From the NCBI RefSeq assembly GCF_003258605.2, contig NZ_CP031264.1, positions 930,001 to 994,000 on the forward strand: a DNA stretch of 64,000 nucleotides. Reading direction: 5' to 3'. A model generated the notes under the pieces. That model made no database searches and was not told the DNA's origin. It saw nothing but the letters and a program-made list of their open reading frames with translations. The first letter of the stretch is position 1. Each line of letters opens with the position of its first letter. A program made the position numbers and the translations under genes. This DNA is from Peterkaempfera bronchialis. Lineage in GTDB: Bacteria; Actinomycetota; Actinomycetes; Streptomycetales; Streptomycetaceae. Shown here in pieces: positions 8,768 to 17,536 of this stretch.

Positions 8768-10793
8768 GGTGCGGGTCCCCTCCTCGGGTGCGTGCGGCTT
8801 CGGCGGTGCGCGGGCGCAGGACGGGCACCCGGGCGGCGGCGGCGCCCGGAGCGGTCTCCGTCCCGTTGGGGCGGCGTCGGGCGGCCACCCGGGTGAGACC
8901 TGCGGTACGGGCGAAGGCGGCGGTCTGGGCGGCGATGCCGGGGCCGGTCAGCCCGATCTCATTGAGGATCTCGCCCCGGGCGGCATGGGCCAGGAACTGC
9001 TGCGGGATGCCGAGTTCGCGGACCGGGGTGCGGACCTCCGCGTCCCGCAGCGCCTGGGCGACGGCGGCGCCCACGCCCCCGGTGCGGCCGTTGTCCTCGA
9101 CCGTCACCACCAGCCGGTGCCCGGCGGCGAGCCGTACCAGCGCGGGGTCGACCGGCTTGACCCAGCGGGGGTCGGCCACGGTGGCGCTCAGCCCGTCGGC
9201 GGTGAGCAGCGCGGCGGCGTCCAGACAGGGCTGGGCCATGGTGCCGACGGCCACCAGCAGCACATCCGGCGGGTCGGCGGGGCTGCCTCCGGGAGGCGTG
9301 GTGCGCCGCAGCACATCGACGCCGCCGATCCGCTCGACGGCACTGATGGCCGGGCCGACATCGGCCTTGGGGAAGCGGACCACGGTGGGCGCGTCATCGA
9401 CGTCCAGCGCTTCACGGAGCTGGGCGCGCAGCTGGTCGGCGTCGCGCGGGGCGGCGAGCCGCAGCCCGGGGACGACCTGGAGGACGGACATGTCCCACAT
9501 GCCGTTGTGGCTGGCGCCGTCGGTGCCGGTGACACCGGCCCGGTCCAGCACGAAGGTGACGCCCAGCCGGTGCAGCGCCACATCCATCAGGACCTGGTCG
9601 AACGCCCGGTTGAGGAAGGTGGCGTAGACCGCGACCACCGGGTGCAGCCCGCCGGTGGCCAGACCGGCGGCGGAGACCGCGGCATGCTGCTCGGCGATGC
9701 CCACGTCGAAGATGCGGTCGGGGTACGCCTCGGCGAACCCGGCCAGGCCGACGGGCTGGAGCATGGCGGCGGTGATGGCGACCACATCGGGCCGGTCGCG
9801 GCCCACGGCGACCATCTCCCGGCCGAAGACGGAGGTCCAGGAGGTCCCGGTGGCGGGCGACAGCGGCAGGCAGGTGAAGGGGTCCATGGCGCCGACCGAG
9901 TGGAAGTGGTCGGCGTCGTCCTCCTCGGCGGGGCGGTAGCCGTGGCCCTTCTCGGTGAGGCAGTGCACGATGACGGGGCCGCCGAAGCCCCGGGCCCGCT
10001 CCAGCGCCGACTCGACGGCCGCCGTGTCATGGCCGTCGATCGGGCCGAGGTACTTCAGCCCCAGGTCCTCGAACATGCCCTGCGGGGCGAAGGAGTCCTT
10101 GAAGCCCTTCTTCGCCCCGTGCAGGGCACCCAGCATCGGCCGGCCGACCACGGGGGTGCGTTGCAGCGCCTCCCGGCCCCAGCTGAGGAAGCGCTCGTAC
10201 CCCTGGGTGGTGCGCAGCGTGGCCAGATGGTTGGCCAGGCCGCCGATGGTCTTGGCGTAGGAGCGCTCATTGTCGTTGACCACGATGACCAGCGGGCGGT
10301 CCTGGGCCTCGGCGATGTTGTTGAGCGCCTCCCAGGCCATGCCGCCGGTCAGCGCGCCGTCGCCGATCACGGCGACCACGCTGCGGTCGCGGTGGCCGAG
10401 CAGCTGGTTGGCCTTGGCGAGGCCGTCGGCGTAGCCGAGCACGGTGGAGGCGTGCGAGTTCTCGATCACATCGTGCTCGGACTCGGCCCGCGAGGGGTAG
10501 CCGGACAGCCCGCCCTTGACCCGCAGCCCGGAGAAGTCCTGACGCCCGGTCAGCAGCTTGTGGACATAGGACTGGTGGCCGGTGTCGAAGAGGATGCGGT
10601 CACGCGGCGAGTCGAAGACCCGGTGCAGCGCGACGGTGAGCTCCACCACCCCGAGGTTGGGCCCGAGGTGGCCGCCGGCCCGGGAGACGGCCCGGATGAG
10701 GAACTCCCGGATCTCGTCGGCGAGCAGGGGCAGCTGCGCGGGTGCGAGGCGCTTGAGGTCGGCGGGCTCCGAGATGCTTTCCAGCAGGGTCAC
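8757..10793 (-). CDS. dxs: 1-deoxy-D-xylulose-5-phosphate synthase
   Basis: First enzyme of the MEP isoprenoid pathway: condenses pyruvate and glyceraldehyde 3-phosphate using thiamine diphosphate. The TPP motif runs from GDGALTGGM to NDNERS, the transketolase-type substrate loop [10 protein letters not shown] is near the N-terminus, and the pyrimidine domain ([10 protein letters not shown]) and C-terminal domain are complete, for 678 aa. I chose the GTG at 10793 (MTLLESI start typical of the family, with GAGGGA before it) over a GTG four codons upstream. Being inside the hopanoid operon, this copy likely boosts precursor supply, and a second housekeeping dxs is expected elsewhere. Confidence 0.93.
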   Translation of the reverse strand: MTLLESISEPADLKRLAPAQLPLLADEIREFLIRAVSRAGGHLGPNLGVVELTVALHRVFDSPRDRILFDTGHQSYVHKLLTGRQDFSGLRVKGGLSGYPSRAESEHDVIENSHASTVLGYADGLAKANQLLGHRDRSVVAVIGDGALTGGMAWEALNNIAEAQDRPLVIVVNDNERSYAKTIGGLANHLATLRTTQGYERFLSWGREALQRTPVVGRPMLGALHGAKKGFKDSFAPQGMFEDLGLKYLGPIDGHDTAAVESALERARGFGGPVIVHCLTEKGHGYRPAEEDDADHFHSVGAMDPFTCLPLSPATGTSWTSVFGREMVAVGRDRPDVVAITAAMLQPVGLAGFAEAYPDRIFDVGIAEQHAAVSAAGLATGGLHPVVAVYATFLNRAFDQVLMDVALHRLGVTFVLDRAGVTGTDGASHNGMWDMSVLQVVPGLRLAAPRDADQLRAQLREALDVDDAPTVVRFPKADVGPAISAVERIGGVDVLRRTTPPGGSPADPPDVLLVAVGTMAQPCLDAAALLTADGLSATVADPRWVKPVDPALVRLAAGHRLVVTVEDNGRTGGVGAAVAQALRDAEVRTPVRELGIPQQFLAHAARGEILNEIGLTGPGIAAQTAAFARTAGLTRVAARRRPNGTETAPGAAAARVPVLRPRTAEAARTRGGDPHRGL

Positions 10794-10845
10794 GATTTCC
10801 CTCACCTTCGGTTCGCTGCTGTGACGTACGGCGCTGTACGGGGAG

Positions 10846-12003
10846 TCAGCCGGCGGTGACGGTGGGCTCGCCGGACTCGACGCCGTCGGCCTCCATCTGC
10901 TCGGCGAGCTTGAGCGCCTCCTCGATCAGCGTCTCCACGATCCTCGACTCCGGCACGGTCTTGATCACCTCGCCCTTGACGAAGATCTGCCCCTTGCCGT
11001 TCCCCGACGCCACCCCGAGGTCCGCCTCACGCGCCTCCCCAGGCCCGTTCACCACGCACCCCATCACCGCCACCCGCAGCGGCACATTCATCCCCTCCAA
11101 GCCCGCGGTCACCTCTTCCGCGAGCTTGTACACATCCACCTGCGCCCGCCCGCACGACGGACACGACACAATCTCCAGACCCCGCTGCCGCAGCCCCAGC
11201 GACTCCAGGATCTGGTTCCCCACCTTGACCTCCTCCACCGGAGGCGCCGACAGCGACACCCGGATCGTGTCCCCGATCCCCTCCGCCAGCAGCGCCCCGA
11301 ACGCCACCGCCGACTTGATCGTCCCCTGGAACGCCGGACCCGCCTCCGTCACCCCCAGATGCAGCGGATAGTCACACGCCGCCGCCAACTGACGATACGC
11401 ATTCACCATCACCACCGGATCGTTGTGCTTCACCGAGATCTTGATATCCCGGAACCCGTGCTCCTCGAACAGCGAGCACTCCCACAACGCCGACTCCACC
11501 AACGCCTCCGGAGTCGCCCGCCCGTACTTCTCCATCAACCGCCGGTCCAACGACCCCGCGTTCACCCCGATCCGGATCGGCACCCCCGCCGCCGACGCCG
11601 CCCCCGCGATCTCCCGCACCTTGTCGTCGAACTGCTTGATGTTCCCCGGATTCACCCGCACCGCCGCACACCCCGCGTCAATCGCCGCAAAGACATACTT
11701 CGGCTGGAAGTGGATGTCCGCGATCACCGGGATCTGCGACTTCCGCGCAATCGCCGGCAACGCCTCCGCATCATCCTGCGACGGCACCGCCACCCGCACG
11801 ATCTGGCACCCCGACGCCGTCAGCTGCGCAATCTGCTGCAACGTCGCATTGACATCAGCCGTCACCGTCGTCGTCATCGACTGCACCGACACCGGCGCAT
11901 CACCACCCACCGGCACACCCCCCACCATGATCTGCCGCGACTTGCGGCGCACGGCGAGCGGCTTGAGCGGCATGGACGGAATACCGAGCGAGATCGCGGT
12001 CAT
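10846..12003 (-). CDS. ispG: 4-hydroxy-3-methylbut-2-enyl diphosphate synthase
   Basis: IspG (GcpE), the [4Fe-4S] reductase that makes HMBPP from MEcPP in the MEP pathway. 385 aa, normal length. Cluster ligands Cys281, Cys284 (SCPSCGR) and Cys316 with Glu323 (GCVVNGPGE) are present, and the TIM-barrel half is complete. It lies between hpnH and dxs in the hopanoid operon. Oddity: codons from about 11,020 to 11,940 end mostly in G or T (AAT, GAT, ATT, TTG, GTG), whereas both ends of the same gene and all neighbours prefer C-ending codons. See finding. Confidence 0.95.
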   Translation of the reverse strand: MTAISLGIPSMPLKPLAVRRKSRQIMVGGVPVGGDAPVSVQSMTTTVTADVNATLQQIAQLTASGCQIVRVAVPSQDDAEALPAIARKSQIPVIADIHFQPKYVFAAIDAGCAAVRVNPGNIKQFDDKVREIAGAASAAGVPIRIGVNAGSLDRRLMEKYGRATPEALVESALWECSLFEEHGFRDIKISVKHNDPVVMVNAYRQLAAACDYPLHLGVTEAGPAFQGTIKSAVAFGALLAEGIGDTIRVSLSAPPVEEVKVGNQILESLGLRQRGLEIVSCPSCGRAQVDVYKLAEEVTAGLEGMNVPLRVAVMGCVVNGPGEAREADLGVASGNGKGQIFVKGEVIKTVPESRIVETLIEEALKLAEQMEADGVESGEPTVTAG

Positions 12004-12119
12004 GGTTTCACCCTCACTGTGGCAGGTGCGATTCGTGGGAAGGGGTGAAGGGATGGGTCAGGGTCAGCGGGTGGGTGCGCGGCGCGGGGCTGTGGGGCCC
12101 CGCGCCGCGCAGCGGGCGC

Positions 12120-13148
12120 TCAGTGGCTCCGGTTGGCGGCGACCGTCTCCCGGGCCGCGCGGATCGACGCCTTGAGCGATCCCATGGTGGCGAGGACCGC
12201 GGTGGGCTCATAGCCGCAGTGCGCCATGCAGTTCTCGCAGCGCGGGTCCCGGCCCCGGCCGTACTTCGACCAGTCGGTCTTCTCCACCAGCTCGCGGTAG
12301 GTGGGCACATACCCGTCGGACATCAGATAGCAGGGGCGCTGCCATCCGAAGAGCGAGTAGTTGGGGATGCCCCAGGCCGTGCACTCGAAGTCGACCTTGC
12401 CCTCCAGGAAGTCCAGGAAGAGCGGGCTGTGGTTGAGCCGCCAGCGCCGCCGGTTCCCCCCGGAGAACGCCTTCTTGAAGAGCTCGCGGGTCTGCTGCAC
12501 CCCCAGGAAGTGCTCCTGGTCGGGCGCCTTCTCATAGGCGTAGCCGGGCGAGAGCATCATCTCGTCGACCTGGAGGTCGTCGTTGAGGTAGTCCAGCACC
12601 TCGACCACCGTCTGCGCGGTGTCCGTGTTGAAGAAGGTGCTGTTGGTGGTGACCCGGAAGCCCCGGGCCTTGGCCTCCTTGATGGCGGCCACCGCCTCGT
12701 CGAAGGTCCCCTCCTTGGCCACCGAGGCGTCGTGCCGCTCCCGCAGGCCGTCGATGTGGACGGTGAAGGCGAAGTACGGCGAGGGGGTGAACTTGTCCAG
12801 CTTCTTGCGCAGCAGCAGCGCATTGGTGCAGAGGAAGACGTACTTCCGCCGCTCCACCAGCTGACGGACGATCTCGTCGATCTGGGGGTGCATCAGCGGC
12901 TCGCCGCCGGCGATGGAGACCATGGGGGCGCCGGACTCCAGCACCGCGCCGACCGCCTGGGCAACCGGCATCCGCTGCTTGAGGACACCGGCGGGGTGCT
13001 GGATCTTGCCGCACCCCTCGCACTTGAGGTTGCAGGCGAACAGCGGCTCGAGTTCCACGATGAGCGGGAACTTGTCCCGGCGCTTCAGGAGTTTCTGCTG
13101 GAGGAGGTACGTGCTGATCCGCGCGGTCTGGCGCAACGGCATGGCCAT
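12120..13148 (-). CDS. hpnH: Adenosyl-hopene transferase HpnH (radical SAM)
   Basis: B12-independent radical SAM enzyme that adds the 5'-deoxyadenosyl group to diploptene, giving adenosylhopane. The radical SAM cysteines are Cys39, Cys43 and Cys46 (CNLKCEGC), the GGEP motif is SIAGGEPLMHP, and a C-terminal Cys cluster (RCENCMAHCGYEP) is present. 342 aa, start ATG 13148 with AGGAGG upstream. Immediately follows hpnG and precedes ispG in the operon. Confidence 0.94.
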   Translation of the reverse strand: MAMPLRQTARISTYLLQQKLLKRRDKFPLIVELEPLFACNLKCEGCGKIQHPAGVLKQRMPVAQAVGAVLESGAPMVSIAGGEPLMHPQIDEIVRQLVERRKYVFLCTNALLLRKKLDKFTPSPYFAFTVHIDGLRERHDASVAKEGTFDEAVAAIKEAKARGFRVTTNSTFFNTDTAQTVVEVLDYLNDDLQVDEMMLSPGYAYEKAPDQEHFLGVQQTRELFKKAFSGGNRRRWRLNHSPLFLDFLEGKVDFECTAWGIPNYSLFGWQRPCYLMSDGYVPTYRELVEKTDWSKYGRGRDPRCENCMAHCGYEPTAVLATMGSLKASIRAARETVAANRSH

Positions 13149-13150
13149 GA

Positions 13151-13927
13151 CTAGCTCGCCTCCTGAGGGAGCGTCCGGATAGGGGTTTCGGTGGGGTGAC
13201 TCGGGTCGGTCGGGTCGGTGGCACCGCTCTGGGGGGCCAGGGCGTGATGCCAGGCGGTGAAGGCGGGCACGGCGGAGCGGAGCGCACGCCAGGCGCGCAC
13301 TCCGCTCGGGACGGTGCCGGGCCGCAGCAGTTCCTGCTCCGGCGTGTCGACGACGATGCGGACGGCGGCGCCGGGCAGCCCCGGGGCTGCCCGGCGGGCG
13401 GCGTCCAGCACCGCGGCGGTCTCCATGTCGATCCCCAGGGCGCCGCCGTCGTGCAGCCGGCGGCGGGCCGCCGCGCCGCGCACCACGCGGTCGGCCGAGT
13501 GGATCCTGCCGAGATGGACGGTCAGACCTCGGGCGCGCAGCGCGTCCGCGAGCAGCCCGCACGAAGGAACCCCGATCGAGGTCTGCCCTTCGTCGCGCAC
13601 CTCAGCGGCAACGACGGCGTCGCCCGGGCGTATTCCCGGACCGGCCGCTGCGCAGAACCCGGTGGCCAGCAGCGCGCCATAACCGCTGCCGCCGCCGCTC
13701 AGCAGGGCGGTGACGGAGCGTCGGGCGCGGACCGGCCCCATGCCGGTGGCCGTCAGCAGCGCCCGTCCGGCGCCCCGGGCGGGCATGCCCGGGGCCGTCC
13801 AGTCGCCGCCGCGCAGCGCCCACCGCTCCACGCCCAGGGCGCAGACCACCAGCAGCGGGCCGCCGCCGGCGGCGGTCGGTTCGAACGGTTCCCCGGCGGG
13901 GCCGTCGAAGCGGTAGGACCGTCTCAT
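13151..13927 (-). CDS. hpnG: Adenosylhopane nucleosidase/phosphorylase HpnG
   Basis: Purine nucleoside phosphorylase-fold enzyme that removes adenine from adenosylhopane to give ribosylhopane. The 258-residue protein has the CALGVERWAL start, TGMGPVRAR and a late GIDMETAAV motif with the Met-Glu typical of the fold. The ATG at 13927 overlaps the shc stop (ATGA), indicating coupled translation. The C-terminal 25 residues are Pro/Thr-rich and not part of the fold. Confidence 0.88.
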   Translation of the reverse strand: MRRSYRFDGPAGEPFEPTAAGGGPLLVVCALGVERWALRGGDWTAPGMPARGAGRALLTATGMGPVRARRSVTALLSGGGSGYGALLATGFCAAAGPGIRPGDAVVAAEVRDEGQTSIGVPSCGLLADALRARGLTVHLGRIHSADRVVRGAAARRRLHDGGALGIDMETAAVLDAARRAAPGLPGAAVRIVVDTPEQELLRPGTVPSGVRAWRALRSAVPAFTAWHHALAPQSGATDPTDPSHPTETPIRTLPQEAS

Positions 13928-16158
13928 CGCTCGGCCCTCGTCCCGGCCGTGCCACCCGCTGCCGCCGTGCCTGTGCCCGCCGTGCCCGTCCCTGCGGTGC
14001 CCGTGCCCGCGGTGTTCGTCCCCGCGGTGCTCGTCCCCGCCACGGGGCCGCCGCTGCGGTCCGCCGCCGGGACGGGTGCCGGGCCGGGCAGCGCCCGCGC
14101 GGCATGGCCGACGGCGTCCGGGCGGGGGACGCCGTGCAGATAGCGGCCGAGCGCGGTGACCGGGAAGACCAGCCGGTAGAGGTTGTAGTTGATGGAGAAG
14201 TCCCAGGGGAACCCGGTGCCGGTGAACTGCGGCTCGTCCCAGGTGCCCTCGGGCAGCTGGGTGGCGGCCAGCCAGGCGACGCCCCGGTCCACGACCTCGC
14301 CGCTCTCCCCGGCCGACAGCAGCGCCATCAGCGCCCAGGCGGTCTGCGAGGCGGTGGAGTCGCCCCGCCCGGACCAGTTCTCCGGGTCGTCGTAGGAGCG
14401 CATGTCCTCGCCCCAGCCGCCGTCGGCGTTCTGGTGCTCCTCCAGCCAGCGCACCGCGCGCCGGATGGCCGGATGTGCGGTGGGGATGCCTGCGGCGACC
14501 AGCGCCGGGACCACCGAACCGGTGCCGTAGAGGTAGTTGGTGCCCCAGCGGCCGAACCACGAGCCGTCCGTCTCCTGCTCGCGCAGCAGCCACTCCACAC
14601 CGCGCCGGGTGCGCGGGTCGCGGGCCTTGCCGACGTCCGCCAGCATCTCCACCACATGGGCGGTGACATCGGCGGACGGCGGGTCGACCACCTCGCCGAA
14701 GTCGCAGAACGGGAGCTTGTTGGGCAGGGTGCTGGTGTTGTCGACGTCGAAGGCGCCCCAGGCGCCGTTCTTGGACTGCATGCCGAGGTTCCAGGCGACG
14801 CCCCGGTCGACCGCGCCGCGCAGCCGGTCCGGGTCCGGGTGGTCCACCCGGCGCAGCGCCAGCACCACCTCGGCGGTGTCGTCGATGTCCGGGTAGGTGT
14901 CGTTGTCGAACTCGAACGCCCAGCCGCCCGGCTCCAGTTCGGGCCGCTGCACGGCCCAGTCGCCGCGCCGGTGGATCTCCTCGCCGAGCATCCAGTCGGC
15001 GGCGCTGACCAGTGCCGGGTGGTCGGCCGGCAGACCGGCGTCCACCAGCGCGATGGTGGCCAGGCAGGTGTCCCACACCGGGGACTGGCAGGCTTCCAGC
15101 CAGCGCTTCCCGTCCTCGGTGTGCACGGTGAACCGGTCGAAGGCGGCGAGACCGGCCCGCATCACCGGATGGTCGAGGTCATAGCCCTCCAGGTGCAGGG
15201 CGATCAGCGAGTAGACGGCGGGCGGCTGGATACCGCCCCAGCAGCCGTCGGTCTCCTGCCGCTCGACGATCCAGCGGGTGGCCTGCCCCAGCGCCAGCCG
15301 TCGGACCGGCCGCACCGCCCGCCGGTGGTAGGCGTGCAGCACCCGGTCCAGCCGCTGGAACACCCCGTCCCAGCTGGTCGGCGAGGCGAACCGCTGGGTG
15401 GGGAACGGGTCGGCCGGGTCGGTGTGCAGCTCGTCAAGGGGGAACGGCGTGGGGCGGACCGGGCGGTGAGCCGAGACCACGGTGAGCGGTACGATGGTCT
15501 GCCTGGCCCAGCAGCCGAACGAGTAGATGTTCAGCGGCGCCCATTTGGGCAGGAACATCAGCTCCGGGGGAAGGTCCGGCAGCCGCTCCCAGGGCCACCA
15601 GCCGAAGAGCGCCAGCCAGATGCGGGTGAAGACCCGGCTGGCCGCGATCCCTCCGTGGTCCCGGATCCAGGCCGAGGCGCTGGCCATATGCGGCGCCTCG
15701 GGATCGTCACCGGCGAGTTTGAGGGCGACATAGGCCTCCACGGTGGTGGAGAGCTCCGACGGGCCGCCGTGGAAGGTGGCCCACGTCCCGTCGTCGCGCT
15801 GCTGGGAGCGGATCCACGCGGCGGTGGCCCGGGTCTGCTCCTCGGTCCGGATGCCGAGGAACTGCCGCAGCAGCAGATCCTCGGCGTCCATGGTCACATT
15901 GGTTTCGAGGTTCCCTTTCCACCAGCCCTGGTCGCTCTGGAGCGACAGCAGGTGGGCGGTGGCGCGCTCCAGCGCGGCGGCGGCCACGGCCCGGGTCTGC
16001 GCCGCCGGACCGCCGGGAGCGGGACCCGCCCCCGGGGGGGCGTCGAGATCCTCACCGGGCCTCTCCCCGGCATCGTGCACATCCTGCAAAGGACTCTTCA
16101 CCGCGACCGGCTCGGGATCGTACTCGGGGTCGAGCCGACCGTCCGCGGTTGTTGTCAC
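13924..16158 (-). CDS. shc: Squalene-hopene cyclase
   Basis: Class II terpene cyclase converting squalene to hopene/hopanol on the membrane (744 aa). The protonating DxDDTA motif is DIDDTA at residues 424-429; several QW repeats are visible (QGWWKG, DGTWATF, DGCWGGI, NGAWGAF, DGSWFGRW, DGGWGE). Start GTG 16158 behind GAGAGGTG; an open frame extends further upstream but overlaps the polyprenyl synthase gene out of frame. The last 40 residues are a Thr/Ala/Gly repeat tail beyond the cyclase fold (encoded by 13930-14045). Core gene of the hopanoid operon. Confidence 0.96.
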   Translation of the reverse strand: MTTTADGRLDPEYDPEPVAVKSPLQDVHDAGERPGEDLDAPPGAGPAPGGPAAQTRAVAAAALERATAHLLSLQSDQGWWKGNLETNVTMDAEDLLLRQFLGIRTEEQTRATAAWIRSQQRDDGTWATFHGGPSELSTTVEAYVALKLAGDDPEAPHMASASAWIRDHGGIAASRVFTRIWLALFGWWPWERLPDLPPELMFLPKWAPLNIYSFGCWARQTIVPLTVVSAHRPVRPTPFPLDELHTDPADPFPTQRFASPTSWDGVFQRLDRVLHAYHRRAVRPVRRLALGQATRWIVERQETDGCWGGIQPPAVYSLIALHLEGYDLDHPVMRAGLAAFDRFTVHTEDGKRWLEACQSPVWDTCLATIALVDAGLPADHPALVSAADWMLGEEIHRRGDWAVQRPELEPGGWAFEFDNDTYPDIDDTAEVVLALRRVDHPDPDRLRGAVDRGVAWNLGMQSKNGAWGAFDVDNTSTLPNKLPFCDFGEVVDPPSADVTAHVVEMLADVGKARDPRTRRGVEWLLREQETDGSWFGRWGTNYLYGTGSVVPALVAAGIPTAHPAIRRAVRWLEEHQNADGGWGEDMRSYDDPENWSGRGDSTASQTAWALMALLSAGESGEVVDRGVAWLAATQLPEGTWDEPQFTGTGFPWDFSINYNLYRLVFPVTALGRYLHGVPRPDAVGHAARALPGPAPVPAADRSGGPVAGTSTAGTNTAGTGTAGTGTAGTGTAAAGGTAGTRAER
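13930..14045. repeat. Imperfect 15-bp-type repeats encoding the TAGTG tail of Shc
   Basis: Short degenerate tandem units (variants of GTGCCCGTGCCCGCG on the plus strand) translate on the minus strand to a run of TAGTG/TAGTN residues at the Shc C-terminus. Likely slippage-grown low-complexity sequence rather than a functional domain. Confidence 0.7.
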
Positions 16159-16165
16159 CTTGGGT

Positions 16166-17536
16166 TCACCTCTCCCGTACGACGACGAATTCGGCGAGTG
16201 CGACAAAGTGCTCGCGCACCACGTCGGGCATGGGCACCTCGTCCAGAGCGGCGAGGGCGGTCTTGTGGCGGCGGCGGGCCTCGTCCTGGGTCCAGGCCCG
16301 GCCGCCGGCCTCCTCGATGAGGGCGGCGCGGGCGGCGAGCTGCTCCTCGTCCTCGTGGCCGCGGCCCTCCGGGTCGGCCAGCAGTTCGGCGAGGCGCCGC
16401 GAGGCCCGGCCGCCCTCCGCGAGGGCGGCGGAGACCGGCAGCGACTTCTTGCGCTGGCGCAGGTCGCCCCAGTGCGGTTTGCCGGTGACTTCGGTGGCGC
16501 CCCAGATGCCGAGCAGGTCGTCCACCGCCTGGAAGGCCAGACCGAGGTCGTGGCCGTAGCGCTCCAGGGCGTCGGCGGTGCGGTCGTCGGCGCCCGCGAG
16601 GACGGCCCCGATGGAGGAGGCGCAGGCGAGCAGGGCACCGGTCTTGTTGCCCTCCATCTCCAGGCACTCCTCGACGGTGACCCGGTCGCGGTGCTCGAAG
16701 GAGAGGTCCTGCGCCTGGCCGTCGATCAGCTTCCGGGTGGCGCTGGTGATCCGGCGTACCGCCCGGGCGGCGTCGGCGGCCTGGATGGCGGGTCCGCCGG
16801 CGGCAGCGGACGCCTCGGGGGCCTCCAGCAGCACCTCGGTGGCCAGCGCGAAGAGCGCGTCGCCGACCAGGATCGCCTGCGCGGGCCCGAAGACGGTCCA
16901 GGCGGTGGCGCGGTGGCGGCGGGTCTCGTCACCGTCCATCAGGTCGTCGTGGAGCAGCGAGAAGTTGTGCACCAGCTCGACGGCGGCCCCGCCGGGTGCG
17001 CCGATACCGGGATCGGCGCCGACGGCCTGGGCGGAGAGCAGCGCCAGCGCGGGCCGCACCGCCTTGCCGCCGTCACCGGCGGCGGGCCTGCCGTCGCGGT
17101 CGATCCAGCCGAAGTGGTACGCGGCGACGGTGTCCATGGGGGCGGCCAGTCGGCCGACGGCCTCGCGCAGCCGCGGGGTGCACAGGGTGCGGCCGCGCTC
17201 CAGGAGGGCCGGCACCGACACCGTCGCCTCCGTGGACTGCGTGTCGAGGCGTGTATCCACGCGCATTCCCTCTCCCTCGGGTCTGTGGTGCGCTGCAAGC
17301 GGTGGCGCCGCCCCGGGCGGCGCCGTGCCGGCGGGGCAACTCCGCCGGTCGGGCGTGTGCGGAACCGGGTCGGTGCCGGTCCAGGGTCCGGTCGGCGATT
17401 CGCCATGCGGTCCGACGTGCCGTCCGACGTACGGTCCGGCGGGGGGTCCGACCTCGGATGCGGCCTCGGGTACGGCCTTGGGTACGGCCTGGGGTGCGGC
17501 CTTGGGTGCGGCCTGGGGTGCGGCCGGTCGGTTCAC
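16166..17536 (-). CDS. Polyprenyl (farnesyl-type) diphosphate synthase
   Basis: Trans-isoprenyl diphosphate synthase, expected to supply farnesyl diphosphate for squalene. First Asp-rich motif DDLMDGD and second DDLLGIWG are intact, with KPHWGDLRQRKKSLP after it. Two starts are possible. GTG 17536 overlaps the hpnE stop (GTGA) and has a strong GGGGAGGTGG site, giving 456 aa with an N-terminal extension of four-residue Ala/Pro repeats. ATG 17266, behind GAGGGAGAGGGA, gives the usual family length of 366 aa. I list the longer form because of the coupling signal, with low certainty about the start. Chain length cannot be fixed by eye. Confidence 0.9.
   Translation of the reverse strand: MNRPAAPQAAPKAAPQAVPKAVPEAASEVGPPAGPYVGRHVGPHGESPTGPWTGTDPVPHTPDRRSCPAGTAPPGAAPPLAAHHRPEGEGMRVDTRLDTQSTEATVSVPALLERGRTLCTPRLREAVGRLAAPMDTVAAYHFGWIDRDGRPAAGDGGKAVRPALALLSAQAVGADPGIGAPGGAAVELVHNFSLLHDDLMDGDETRRHRATAWTVFGPAQAILVGDALFALATEVLLEAPEASAAAGGPAIQAADAARAVRRITSATRKLIDGQAQDLSFEHRDRVTVEECLEMEGNKTGALLACASSIGAVLAGADDRTADALERYGHDLGLAFQAVDDLLGIWGATEVTGKPHWGDLRQRKKSLPVSAALAEGGRASRRLAELLADPEGRGHEDEEQLAARAALIEEAGGRAWTQDEARRRHKTALAALDEVPMPDVVREHFVALAEFVVVRER
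17405..17524. repeat. Ten tandem 12-bp units before the polyprenyl synthase core
   Basis: Four units of the type TGCGGTCCGACG followed by six of the type CTNGGGTGCGGC, all exactly 12 bp apart. They keep frame with the downstream synthase on the minus strand and encode a period-four peptide (AAPQ, AAPK, AVPK, AVPE and variants). Confidence 0.8.
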
